From NCBI GenBank assembly GCA_024645305.1, contig JAHEFU010000038.1:1-16850 (forward strand): a stretch of DNA of 16,850 nt, in the 5' to 3' direction. This document shows positions 1-7,855 of this stretch, in pieces; position 1 is the first letter of the stretch; each line of letters opens with the position of its first letter. This DNA is from Planctomycetales bacterium (GTDB lineage Bacteria > 4484-113 > JAFGCY01). The notes below the pieces were generated by a model. That model was given only the letters and a program-made list of their open reading frames with translations. It made no database searches and had not been told where the DNA came from. The position numbers and the translations under genes are program-made.

Positions 1-1044
1 GTGCAGACCGACCGTGACCTGTTCTCCATCAGCGGGGTGGTCTTCGATCCGCTGGATTCCCTCAACGTGCAGGACATCAGTGTGTTCCTGTCGCCGCTGG
101 GGACGGAAATCCTGACTGATGCAGCGGGCAACTACAGCTTCGACCTGCTGCCACCGGGCAGCTACACGCTTTCACCCAGCAGCCCGGGCTACGGTTTCAA
201 CCCCGTGAGCATTGATGTCGAGCTTGTGGACTCCGATGTCAGTGGCCAGGACTTCATGGTCGAGGACCTCGGCCTGCCCCAGTACAGCGTCAGTGGCAAC
301 GTCCAGTATGACCTGGGTGGCGGGCTGCAGAACGTACTGCTGAGCCTCAGCCCGGGCGGCTATTCCACCACGACGGACGTGGATGGCAACTTCAGCCTTG
401 GCGGTGTCGTCAATGGCAGCTACACCCTGACACCCCTGCTGGCCGGATATGACTTCGCGCCGCTGGAGATCAGCGTGGACGTGGCGGATGCTGACAACAC
501 CGGCAATGACTTTACTGCCAGTGACTCGATCGTGCCGACCTACAGCATCAGCGGAGCGGTGTCCGTCGGCACGGCCTATCTCAAGAACGTGTCTATCACC
601 ATCAATCCGGGCGGCTACAACACGCTGACTGACGACAACGGGGCCTACAGCATCAGTGGCCTGGCAGCGGGAAACTACACGGTGACACCGACCAAGAGCG
701 GCTTTCTCTTCACTCCGCCTTCAGCTGCGGTGGAAATCGTGGCTGCTGACGTCAGCGGTGTGAATTTCGACGCCATGCCTGACAACTCTGGCAACTTCAA
801 TGTCAGCGGTCTTGTACAGGGGCCGCCGGGTGGCCTCAGCGGGGCAACCATCACCCTGCAGCCCGGCAATCACACGGCACTCAGCGGCGGCGGCGGCGGA
901 TACACCGTAGCGAATGTCCCGTCCGGAATCTATACGGCGACCTGCACCAAGTCCGGCTGGACAATTACGCCCTTCAGCCAGCAGGTGGTGGTTGCAGACG
1001 CGAATGTGACCGGCATCAACTGGTTCGCCAGCCCACCGCTCTAG
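1..1044 (+). CDS. Tandem beta-sandwich repeat protein, 5' end outside window
   Basis: The open frame runs in from the left edge, so the true start is probably upstream; the GTG at position 1 need not be the start. The visible 347 residues are four tandem repeats of about 80-86 residues (roughly 8-87, 95-173, 181-257 and 266-342). Each begins with a YS[VI]SG-type strand, continues with SLSPGG / ITINPGG / ITLQPGN and D.[ND]G.YS, then GSYTLTP...GY.F.P, and ends with a V.DADV.G..F strand. This is the pattern of carboxypeptidase-regulatory-like or Cna-B-like beta-sandwich domains, which are normally extracellular in bacteria. No catalytic motif or membrane anchor is seen in the visible part. An in-frame run of five glycines (GGC/GGA codons, 886-900) lies in repeat 4. 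Its stop codon overlaps that of the convergent amidohydrolase gene. Family assignment is by pattern only; the specific role is unknown. Confidence 0.75.
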   Translation: MQTDRDLFSISGVVFDPLDSLNVQDISVFLSPLGTEILTDAAGNYSFDLLPPGSYTLSPSSPGYGFNPVSIDVELVDSDVSGQDFMVEDLGLPQYSVSGNVQYDLGGGLQNVLLSLSPGGYSTTTDVDGNFSLGGVVNGSYTLTPLLAGYDFAPLEISVDVADADNTGNDFTASDSIVPTYSISGAVSVGTAYLKNVSITINPGGYNTLTDDNGAYSISGLAAGNYTVTPTKSGFLFTPPSAAVEIVAADVSGVNFDAMPDNSGNFNVSGLVQGPPGGLSGATITLQPGNHTALSGGGGGYTVANVPSGIYTATCTKSGWTITPFSQQVVVADANVTGINWFASPPL

Positions 1045-2594
1045 GAGGGACCGGACTCGGATTCCGCGGAATAGACCACCTTTCCCCGATGGATCGTGGC
1101 GCTGATGGCTGCGTCGGCAAGCGAGCGGTCGCCTCTGACAACGCTGAAGCTTGCCGCCTGGCCCGTAGCAATGCTGCCACGCTCGGCCTCACTGTGACCG
1201 AGCCAGGCGCCATCGCAGCTGAACATGCGGACTGCCGTATCGAAGTCCACGCGATGCCGGGGATTGTGGTGGTTCATGGCGGCCTGCATCCCGCCCAGCG
1301 GGTCCAGCGGTGTGATGTAGCTGTCACTGCTGCCGCCGATCCGCAGGCCACAGCGATGCATCGTACCCACCGGGTTCGTTTCCAGGGCGCGCGCACTGCC
1401 GAGGCGTGTGGCATAGCCGCCTGACTCACCGCCCCAGCGGGCATCAAAGGCCGGCTGCATGGAACTGCAGAGGCCCAGCTGAGCAGCACGCTCCGCCTGG
1501 CTCTCGTCGCCAAGAATGAAATGGTCCACGCGGTGGCGGCTGGCCGCAATGTCCGTGTTGCCAGCCAGTTCCTCATAAATGCGGATGGTCTGCTCCAGGG
1601 CCCGGTCGCCGATGGCATGCACACAGACCTGCATATCCAGTGCTATCCCGCTGCTGATCCAGGCAGCCAGTTCGGCATCGTCAAAGTACAGTTCGCCGCA
1701 GTGTCCCGGCCTGTCCGCATAGGGCTCAGTGATGGCAGCACTATGGCTGCCGATCGCTCCATCCACACACCAGCAGCCCCCCAGGCGCGGGACGCCCAGC
1801 TCGTGCGCGATTTTCGGCGTACTGTCTCGGCAGTACAGGGTCAGGTCGCAGCCCTGCCCGTCCAGGTCCAGGATCAGCTGGAAGTCCTCCCGCCGGAACT
1901 CGCCATAGCCCTCGAGGCAGTGGATGCCCGTCAGACCCATCCGGCGCGCGGTGTCCAGCACCCGCAGCATACCGGCCCGGCGTTCCGCATGGCTGTAGCT
2001 GTCATACAGCGGTGTAGTGTGCTTCTCATAGGCACCGCCGTGCAGGCGGCCCCTGTCGTACATCTCCGCCACTTCGGACCGCGTCAGCCCTTCCTCAACC
2101 ATGATCCGCTCATCAATCACCATCTCCCAGCCCAGCGTGTTGAACCAGCTGGAATGGCCTTCCACACTCTTGATGATCAGCGGACGTTCGCTGACAACAC
2201 CATCCAGCCAGGCCCGGTCAAGTAGTGCATGCTCTGTGCCGTCGAGACGCGAGAGATCCAGGCCGCCCAGCCTGACAACCCTCTCCCCGGCCTTTGCGGT
2301 CCGCCGGATGGCAGCCTCCAGCTCGTCCAGCTTCCGCACTTCCTGCAGGTTCTCCCCGAGCATGAACATCCCGCTGGCAATCGCATGCACATGCGAGTCA
2401 ATCAATCCCGGCAGCAGCAGCCGGCCACGCAGATCCAGCACCGTGCCCGGTCCCTGCAGCAACACCGGGACATCTCCCGTTGCCAGTCTGTCAACAGCAC
2501 TGATGCGATCGCCCCGGAGATGGATGGCACAGAGCTGGCCGGCGGGGTGGCCGAATACGTTGTCAGCGATCAGGACGTCGGGATCGGGTAGCAT
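1041..2594 (-). CDS. Amidohydrolase, YtcJ-like (Amidohydro_3) family
   Basis: A 517-residue metal-dependent hydrolase with the TIM-barrel amidohydrolase pattern. The N-terminal beta-sandwich strand leads into LPGLIDSHVHA, with the metal-binding H68-x-H70. Later come DGAIGSHSA, VHAIGDRAL and HRVDHF (the expected barrel histidines), then GSSDSYITPLDPLGGM carrying the likely catalytic aspartate. A GKVVY strand closes the small domain. The length fits the family (about 500-570). Members act on cyclic or acyclic amides and related bonds, but the substrate cannot be read from sequence. The ATG at 2594 is supported by a TAGAAT hexamer 6 nt upstream with no Shine-Dalgarno sequence, as in a leaderless transcript. 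It lies 28 nt behind the RDD gene on the same strand, so it may also be read through from there. Confidence 0.92.
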   Translation of the reverse strand: MLPDPDVLIADNVFGHPAGQLCAIHLRGDRISAVDRLATGDVPVLLQGPGTVLDLRGRLLLPGLIDSHVHAIASGMFMLGENLQEVRKLDELEAAIRRTAKAGERVVRLGGLDLSRLDGTEHALLDRAWLDGVVSERPLIIKSVEGHSSWFNTLGWEMVIDERIMVEEGLTRSEVAEMYDRGRLHGGAYEKHTTPLYDSYSHAERRAGMLRVLDTARRMGLTGIHCLEGYGEFRREDFQLILDLDGQGCDLTLYCRDSTPKIAHELGVPRLGGCWCVDGAIGSHSAAITEPYADRPGHCGELYFDDAELAAWISSGIALDMQVCVHAIGDRALEQTIRIYEELAGNTDIAASRHRVDHFILGDESQAERAAQLGLCSSMQPAFDARWGGESGGYATRLGSARALETNPVGTMHRCGLRIGGSSDSYITPLDPLGGMQAAMNHHNPRHRVDFDTAVRMFSCDGAWLGHSEAERGSIATGQAASFSVVRGDRSLADAAISATIHRGKVVYSAESESGPS

Positions 2595-2606
2595 TGCCCT
2601 ATTCTA
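2595..2606 (-). promoter_or_regulatory. Leaderless-type -10 element of the amidohydrolase gene
   Basis: On the minus strand TAGAAT (2606-2601) is followed by a 6-nt spacer and then the ATG at 2594. Transcription from this hexamer would start at or next to the A of ATG. A CTGACA hexamer at 2626-2621 resembles a -35 box, but its 14-nt spacing is too short, so a -35 is not claimed. Confidence 0.55.
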
Positions 2607-2622
2607 GGGGCCGCATCCGCTG

Positions 2623-3321
2623 TCAGGCCGGGATCTCGTCCACGGGCAGCGGGACAGGCTTGAACACGTTCGTGCCCGCCACCATGTCATAGACGGTCCG
2701 CCGCTTCGGATCGAACCAGACTGTGAATACGCCACCGAAGAACACGCGTGACAGGAGCAGGCGGATCAGGTAGCGCAGCAGGGCCGTGCCATAGCCCAGC
2801 TTATGCCCCCGGGCCGTCAGCACGGTCAATCCAAGGCACAGCTTGCCGAGGGTCGCCCCGGCAACGGCGTGGAACACGGTGTAGTAGGCTGCGCAGACCG
2901 CCACATTCAGCCAGCCCACGATGCGTGTGATGCGCTGGATCTCCTCAAGCTTCGCCAGTAGCTCACCTTGAGGCAGACCTCCGGCCAGCAGGGTACTGAA
3001 CAGCCGGGACATCAGGTCCAGCATCTCAGCTTCATCCGGCGCCTGGTAATTCATGAAGGCCAGCAGCAGTGCATGGAAAGCGGACAGGATCACGAAATCT
3101 ATCAGGAAGGCCCACAGACGCGGCATGAAGCCCGCCGGGCGGTAGGTGATCCCCTCCACCACTACACGGCCGTCCTCGGGCGCGGAGGCGACTTGTGGGG
3201 CCTGCTGCGAGGTCACACCGGGAGCAGGCGGAGCAGCCGAGGGACCCGGTTGCGGTGCTGTCCCCAGCTGTGGCGGGTATTCCTGCCCCTGGTCATCTTC
3301 CCGTGTGTCATCCTGCTGCAC
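2623..3321 (-). CDS. RDD family integral membrane protein
   Basis: A 232-residue protein from the GTG at 3321. The first 50 or so residues are rich in Pro, Gln, Gly and Ala and look disordered. An RDD domain follows: R68-LWAFLID-F begins the first membrane helix, a second helix lies in VGWLNVAVCAAYYTVFHAV, and then ATLGKLCLGLTV and LRYLIRLLLS lead to the conserved tail DPKRRTVYDMVAGT. RDD proteins are small inner-membrane proteins, some linked to ion or solute transport; the role here is unknown. The frame is also open to a TTG at 3348. I prefer GTG 3321 because a perfect TATAAT sits 6 nt upstream of it, inside the extra nine codons. It is divergent from rsgA with only 35 nt between the starts and lies upstream of the amidohydrolase. 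Confidence 0.87.
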   Translation of the reverse strand: MQQDDTREDDQGQEYPPQLGTAPQPGPSAAPPAPGVTSQQAPQVASAPEDGRVVVEGITYRPAGFMPRLWAFLIDFVILSAFHALLLAFMNYQAPDEAEMLDLMSRLFSTLLAGGLPQGELLAKLEEIQRITRIVGWLNVAVCAAYYTVFHAVAGATLGKLCLGLTVLTARGHKLGYGTALLRYLIRLLLSRVFFGGVFTVWFDPKRRTVYDMVAGTNVFKPVPLPVDEIPA

Positions 3322-3333
3322 TGCCTGATTATA
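3322..3333 (-). promoter_or_regulatory. Leaderless-type -10 (TATAAT) of the RDD gene
   Basis: On the minus strand a perfect TATAAT (3333-3328) is followed by the 6-nt spacer CAGGCA and then GTG at 3321. No Shine-Dalgarno sequence is present. The hexamer lies within the interrupted palindrome CTGAT-TATAG-ATCAG (3325-3339). Confidence 0.6.
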
Positions 3334-3343
3334 GATCAGTGGA

Positions 3344-3356
3344 TACAATCAGTCCG
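3344..3356 (+). promoter_or_regulatory. Leaderless-type -10 (TACAAT) of rsgA
   Basis: TACAAT (3344-3349) is followed by a 7-nt spacer and then ATG at 3357. No purine-rich ribosome-binding site lies between. It lies 10 bp from the oppositely directed RDD -10, so the two promoters overlap and would compete or share control. Confidence 0.5.
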
Positions 3357-4316
3357 ATGCCCATTGGAACCGTGGTCGAGTACCACCGTGAATACTGCTG
3401 GATCGTGCCGGATGATGCTGGTGCAGAAATCATCGCGCGGCCCCGCGGCCGCATGGAGCTGCTCTGGAAACCGCCGGCCAATCCGCGTCCCGGCTACCAG
3501 CAGCTGGCCCACAACATGGCTCCCGGTGACAGGGTGGTCTATGTTGAAGCCGAACCGGGGCACTTCCTGATTGAGGAGGTCCTGGAGCGAGAGACCTGGC
3601 TGATCCGCAAGAGCATGGGTCGCTTCAGCCGCAAGCCGCAGGTCGTGGTGGCCAATGCGGACAACCTCGTTGTCGTGATGGCTCCCAACCCGATCATTCG
3701 CCTGAGTACCGTGGACCGCTACTTCCTGGCGGCGATCCAGGGCGGACTGCGCCCGATCCTCGTGGTCAACAAGATTGACCTCAATCCGGAGCTGCCGGGC
3801 CGGGCGGACATTCAGGTCTACCGGGACAAGGGATACAGTGTGTTCTTCACCCAGGCCACCAGCGGCACGGGACTCGAGGAGCTTGGGCGGGAAATCAGCG
3901 GTGAATTCACCGCCTTCTGCGGCCACAGTGGCGTGGGCAAGAGCACCATCCTGTCAGCCATGACCGGAAAGGAGATCGCCACGGGAGAGGTCAAGAAGAA
4001 GTCCCTGAAGGGCCGCCAGACCACCGTGACCTCCCGGATCTACCACCTGCCGGAGGGTGGCATGGTGCTTGATACCCCGGGCGTGCGGGAGTTCGGCCTG
4101 ACACAGCAGGCCTGGACGGAGGTCCACGAGTACTTCGCAGACATCGCCGAAATCAGCACTCAGTGCCGCTACCGCGATTGCATGCACCAAAAGGACAAGT
4201 CCAGCGGTTGTGCGGTCCGGCTGGCCATTGATGAAGGACGGCTCGCTGAGGAACGTCTCAAGTCGTACCAGAAGCTGCGTGAGGAAGCCGATGCGGAGCT
4301 GCACGGGCACGATTAG
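3357..4316 (+). CDS. rsgA: Ribosome small subunit GTPase RsgA
   Basis: A circularly permuted GTPase that assists late 30S maturation and releases on GTP hydrolysis. The 319-residue protein has an N-terminal OB-fold (to about residue 80), then the permuted order G4 NKID (138-141), G1 GHSGVGKST (189-197) and G3 DTPG (239-242). A C-terminal zinc-binding part has C270, C275, H277 and C285; there are seven residues between the His and the last Cys, two more than in the E. coli protein as I recall it. The frame is open 54 codons further upstream, but that stretch is antisense to the RDD gene and does not resemble RsgA. ATG 3357 gives MPIGTVVEYHREYCWIV, a proper OB-fold beginning, and has a leaderless-type -10 just upstream. 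mreC follows after 37 nt with its own -10. Confidence 0.96.
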   Translation: MPIGTVVEYHREYCWIVPDDAGAEIIARPRGRMELLWKPPANPRPGYQQLAHNMAPGDRVVYVEAEPGHFLIEEVLERETWLIRKSMGRFSRKPQVVVANADNLVVVMAPNPIIRLSTVDRYFLAAIQGGLRPILVVNKIDLNPELPGRADIQVYRDKGYSVFFTQATSGTGLEELGREISGEFTAFCGHSGVGKSTILSAMTGKEIATGEVKKKSLKGRQTTVTSRIYHLPEGGMVLDTPGVREFGLTQQAWTEVHEYFADIAEISTQCRYRDCMHQKDKSSGCAVRLAIDEGRLAEERLKSYQKLREEADAELHGHD

Positions 4317-4342
4317 TTAACTGGTCCCGTTCCATAGGCGAT

Positions 4343-4353
4343 TATAGTCACGC
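4343..4353 (+). promoter_or_regulatory. Leaderless-type -10 (TATAGT) of mreC
   Basis: TATAGT (4343-4348) is followed by a 5-nt spacer and then ATG at 4354. No Shine-Dalgarno sequence is seen in the rsgA-mreC gap. A convincing -35 hexamer is not visible. Confidence 0.5.
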
Positions 4354-5253
4354 ATGGAATTCAGGCAGGCAAGAGCGCGCAAACCCGATCAGCGGAGGCA
4401 GACACGGATCTGGCTGACACGCTTCGTGCTGATTGCGGGCCTGATTGCCATCGTCAAGCTGTTCACCGCAATCACCGGCAGGCCCAACCCGGTTGACAAT
4501 GCCATGATGGCTGTCGGTACACCAGTGATCAATGTGGTCAAGCGCATCGGGGAAGGCATCGGCGGGCTGGTGCACGTGTTCCGTCTGCCCACCCTGCTCA
4601 AGGAGAACACGCAGCTGCGCAGCGAGAACGAACAGCTGCACCGGCAGATGGAGGAACAGCTGCACCTGCAAAACGAGATCACGGACCTGCAGAAGCAGCT
4701 TGGCCTCACCGCCAGCCGCGGATTCCGCATCTTAAATGCAACAGTCACCTCACGTCCCTACGACCTCTGGCTGGAGACGGCGATGGTCAATGTCGGCAGC
4801 CGCGATGGCGTGGCGATCGGTGACCTGGTGGTCAACAATGACGGCGTGGTGGGCAAGATCGTGGATGTCCGGCGCACCAGCTCCCGCATCCAGCTGATCA
4901 GTTCACCCGAGTTCCGCCTCGGGGCGATTGCGGGAGCCCAGGACGTGGCCAAGGAAAGCCGGGCCGAGGGCGTGGTGCGCGGCATTGACCAGCACAACAT
5001 GGAATTGCTTTATGTGCGCGCCGGCACACCGGTGGACATCGGGCAGAAGGTCTACACGCGCGGCAACATCTCAAACGAAGGGTTCGAGAACCTGGCACTG
5101 CACAGCGAGAACCGCCCGCGCGGCGTGTTCATCGGCACGATCTCGGAGAAACGCGTGGAGCAGAGCAGCCGCCTGAGCCTGGTCATCGAACCGGCCGCGG
5201 ATGTCAACCGCCTGGGTAACGTATCCATCTTTACATGGGAGCGGGACCAGTGA
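4354..5253 (+). CDS. mreC: Rod shape-determining protein MreC
   Basis: A 299-residue bitopic inner-membrane protein that links the cytoplasmic MreB filament to periplasmic wall synthases in the elongasome. A basic N-terminus (RQARARKPDQRRQ) precedes one membrane helix at about residues 24-46. A coiled coil at about 77-115 is rich in Glu, Gln and Leu (ENTQLRSENEQLHRQMEEQL). The two six-stranded beta-barrel domains follow, with typical segments such as LWLETAMVNVGSRDGV, GVVGKIV and RIQLISSP. Size and order fit MreC. mreD overlaps its stop codon. The expected mreB does not precede it; rsgA does. The gene may be leaderless. Confidence 0.96.
   Translation: MEFRQARARKPDQRRQTRIWLTRFVLIAGLIAIVKLFTAITGRPNPVDNAMMAVGTPVINVVKRIGEGIGGLVHVFRLPTLLKENTQLRSENEQLHRQMEEQLHLQNEITDLQKQLGLTASRGFRILNATVTSRPYDLWLETAMVNVGSRDGVAIGDLVVNNDGVVGKIVDVRRTSSRIQLISSPEFRLGAIAGAQDVAKESRAEGVVRGIDQHNMELLYVRAGTPVDIGQKVYTRGNISNEGFENLALHSENRPRGVFIGTISEKRVEQSSRLSLVIEPAADVNRLGNVSIFTWERDQ
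5237..5241 (+). promoter_or_regulatory. Shine-Dalgarno site that places the mreD start
   Basis: GGGAG lies 8 nt before the GTG at 5250, within the last codons of mreC. The alternative ATG at 5235 has no such element, so the GTG is favoured. Confidence 0.5.
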
Positions 5254-5759
5254 AGATCACTGAACCGATCCGCATGGCCCTGATCGGAGTGTTCGCCCTG
5301 CTGCTGCAGCTGACGCTCATGCTGAGCTTCCCCGAGTGGCGTGCCGGCTTCGACCTGTTCCTCGTCTACATCCTGATCCTGACAACCACGCGCGGCCCGG
5401 CCATGGGCGGTACATATGCCATGCTCGGCGGGCTGATCCTCGATGCCTTCAGCGGCCAGCACCTGGTGTTCCACCTGCTGTTCTACCTGCTGCCCGTCGG
5501 CATCGGCAGCCTCGTGCGCTCACACATGCTGATTGAGTTCAAGTCCCTGGGCACCCTGACCGTAGGCGGGCTCCTGCTGGTCAAGGTCCTCGCCGAGCTG
5601 CTGGGTGCCATGGCCCTCGGCAACATAGACAGCTTCTTCTACATCTTCAGGGTGAACTATCTGTCCATTCTCATATTCTGCGGACTGGTCTATGCAGGCT
5701 GGCCCGTGCTCGTCAACCTGATGCCGCCTGTCAGCGGGGGACGCCGCCTTGGGTACTAG
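5250..5759 (+). CDS. mreD: Rod shape-determining protein MreD
   Basis: A 169-residue polytopic membrane protein that works with MreC and PBP2 in lateral wall growth. Almost the whole chain is hydrophobic, with about five membrane spans (for example GVFALLLQLTLML, FDLFLVYILIL, HLLFYLLPVGIG and LSILIFCGLVYAG). Family features include GPAMGGTYAMLGGLILDAFSG. The frame also has an ATG at 5235, but GTG 5250 forms a GTGA overlap with the mreC stop and has GGGAG 8 nt upstream, so translational coupling is likely. The last 11 nt overlap the start of mrdA. Confidence 0.93.
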   Translation: MKITEPIRMALIGVFALLLQLTLMLSFPEWRAGFDLFLVYILILTTTRGPAMGGTYAMLGGLILDAFSGQHLVFHLLFYLLPVGIGSLVRSHMLIEFKSLGTLTVGGLLLVKVLAELLGAMALGNIDSFFYIFRVNYLSILIFCGLVYAGWPVLVNLMPPVSGGRRLGY

Positions 5760-7842
5760 GTTCGGCCCCGCAGCTGACATTGACATGCCCGTCCTGCGGG
5801 TCTACATTGCACTGATCGTCGTTGCCTTCATTGTGATCCTCAGCCGGCTGTTCAGCATGCAGATCCTGACAGCGCGCGAGCACAAGGTGCGCAGCCTGAA
5901 GAACATCATCGTTACCGTGGACATCAGTCCGCCGCGCGGAGACATCCTCGACCGGACAGGCTACCCCCTGGCAACAGATGAGAATGTCTTCGCCCTCCTG
6001 TACATCGCTCCCCTGAGTATCACCAAGCAGCAGCTCGCGGACGAGGAACTCGGACTGCTCGAGCGGCTCGGGCTGGAACGCCTCAGGGTGCTGCATGCGC
6101 TGCGTGCAGCGGACTACCGCAAGCTGCGCGATACCGGTTTCCAGGACCTGTCCGCAGTTGACGAGTCGATCAGGCAGCGGCTGGGCTGGCTGGCCACCCT
6201 GCCCCCTGCCGACATCGCCCTGCTGCAGAACTTCATCGTCAAACGCAACAACCGCGGAAATGTCTCAAGCTGGGAGAACCCGGGCAACTACTACGACCTG
6301 ATGCGCGTTGCCAGCTACCTTGACGGGGTGGAGTTCCGCGATGTGGTGACTACCCTGAAGTCCGGCATGAAGCGCGTGAACCGCTACCAGCCGGTGCGCA
6401 TCGTCAGCGACCTGGACCGCAACCAGGTGATCTTCATCGCCGAGAACAACCACGAGTTCCAGGGCTTCTACGTCGAGGAGTTCGCCTATTCCCGCAAGTA
6501 CCCGCTGGGTCTGGCCACGCCACACCTGCTGGGCTATCTCGGGTACTTCAGCGAGGAGAACGATCCTGACTGGATCCGCCGGATGGGCTTTTCTGACAAT
6601 GAGTACGTCGGCAAGGACGGCATCGAGCGTCAGTACGAGAAGCTGCTGCACGGCATCCCCGGCCGGCGCGACATCGAGGTTGACAACCGCATGGCCTTCC
6701 AGCGCATCGTGCAGGACGTAGCCCCAGCCAAGGGCACCGACGTCTACCTGTCCGTCAACAAGAACCTGCAGATGGAATGCTACAAGGCGATGGAGGGCCG
6801 CCCAGGCTCCATGATCGTCAGCGCGCTGTCCGAAGGTCATGAGGGAGAGATCCTGGCATATGTCTCAAGCCCGGGCTATGACCCCGGACGATTCAAGGAG
6901 AAGGGCTACTACAAGAGCCTGCTGGACAATCCCAACAAGCCCCTGATCAACCGGGCCAGTGGTCTGGCCTACCCGCCGGGATCGACTTTCAAGATCGTCA
7001 CTTCCTCCGCAGCCCTGCAGAAGGGAGGCTTCAGTCCGGGAAGCGGCTTCTTCTGCCCCGGCTACAAGGAGATCGGCAACTACCGCATGCGCTGCCACGA
7101 GAACGTTGGGCACCAGCATGTAACGCTGCTTGAGGGGATCTCCAAGTCCTGTGACGTTGTGTTCTATGACATCTCCCTTTCACTGGATGACAACAGTGAC
7201 ACGCTGCATGACTACGCGGAACGCTTCGGGTTCGGCAGCCGCACGGGAATCGACCTGCCGGAGGACGTGCGCGGCACCGTTCCCAACCGGACCTGGAAAC
7301 AGAAGGCGTTTGACTGGGCCAATCCGGTTGACAGGCTGTGGTACGACGGTGACAAGGCGAACTTCGCCATCGGCCAGGGCTTCATGAACGCCACGGCACT
7401 GCAGGTCCTGCAGTCCGCAACGCTCGTGGCCACCCGGGGCAAGCTGTATGAACCGCACCTGCTGGTGGCAACCCGGCGGGACCTGCGGATCCGCCAGGAG
7501 CGCAACCCACGCCCGCGTGACATGGCCCTGGAGACCGAGACCCTGGAAATCGTTGAACGCGGCATGCGCCTGGCAGTGACGGACGGGACCTGCCGCTCCC
7601 TGAACAACGGGCCCACGCGGGAACTGAAGATCTGCGCCAAGACCGGCACCGCGGAAGCCGGCAAGGGCAAGCAGGACCACTCCTGGGTAGTGGGTTACTA
7701 TCCGGTTGACAACCCGCAGTACGCCTTCGTCGCATTCTTCCAGAACGGCGGCAGTTCCGGGGAGGCCGCCGTGCCGGCAATGAAGAAGGTCCTGGGCTAC
7801 ATGGCGGAGAACGAGCCAATCCGGCAGGTAGGTGCGGACTGA
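5749..7842 (+). CDS. mrdA: Penicillin-binding protein 2 (elongation transpeptidase)
   Basis: A class B penicillin-binding protein, the D,D-transpeptidase that cross-links peptidoglycan during elongation together with RodA. The 697 residues comprise one N-terminal membrane helix (about 14-36), a dimerization/pedestal region with SPPRGDILDRTG and YPLG.ATPHLLGYLG, and a transpeptidase domain with S412-TFK (active serine), S467-C-D469 (SxN-type motif) and K631-TGT. GIDLPEDVRG, WKQKAF and AIGQGFMNAT are typical of this branch. The active serine lies about 80 residues later than in E. coli PBP2 as I recall it, so the pedestal is enlarged. The start is TTG 5749, with GGGGGA 7 nt upstream (5736-5741) and an 11-nt overlap with mreD; an ATG at 5785 lacks such a site. 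rodA does not follow. Confidence 0.95.
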   Translation: MGTRFGPAADIDMPVLRVYIALIVVAFIVILSRLFSMQILTAREHKVRSLKNIIVTVDISPPRGDILDRTGYPLATDENVFALLYIAPLSITKQQLADEELGLLERLGLERLRVLHALRAADYRKLRDTGFQDLSAVDESIRQRLGWLATLPPADIALLQNFIVKRNNRGNVSSWENPGNYYDLMRVASYLDGVEFRDVVTTLKSGMKRVNRYQPVRIVSDLDRNQVIFIAENNHEFQGFYVEEFAYSRKYPLGLATPHLLGYLGYFSEENDPDWIRRMGFSDNEYVGKDGIERQYEKLLHGIPGRRDIEVDNRMAFQRIVQDVAPAKGTDVYLSVNKNLQMECYKAMEGRPGSMIVSALSEGHEGEILAYVSSPGYDPGRFKEKGYYKSLLDNPNKPLINRASGLAYPPGSTFKIVTSSAALQKGGFSPGSGFFCPGYKEIGNYRMRCHENVGHQHVTLLEGISKSCDVVFYDISLSLDDNSDTLHDYAERFGFGSRTGIDLPEDVRGTVPNRTWKQKAFDWANPVDRLWYDGDKANFAIGQGFMNATALQVLQSATLVATRGKLYEPHLLVATRRDLRIRQERNPRPRDMALETETLEIVERGMRLAVTDGTCRSLNNGPTRELKICAKTGTAEAGKGKQDHSWVVGYYPVDNPQYAFVAFFQNGGSSGEAAVPAMKKVLGYMAENEPIRQVGAD

Positions 7843-7855
7843 TCCATCGGTGGGG

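Noticed and set aside
886..900. GGC trinucleotide run as a phase-variation tract
   Set aside because: Only five in-frame glycine codons; slippage by one unit would not shift the frame, so it is probably just a linker.
1521..2225. Plus-strand open frame within the amidohydrolase gene
   Set aside because: The amidohydrolase motifs on the other strand are complete; this frame has no family features or ribosome site.
3195..3356. N-terminal extension of rsgA
   Set aside because: The extra 54 codons are antisense to the RDD gene, do not resemble RsgA, and a -10 element lies just before the internal ATG.
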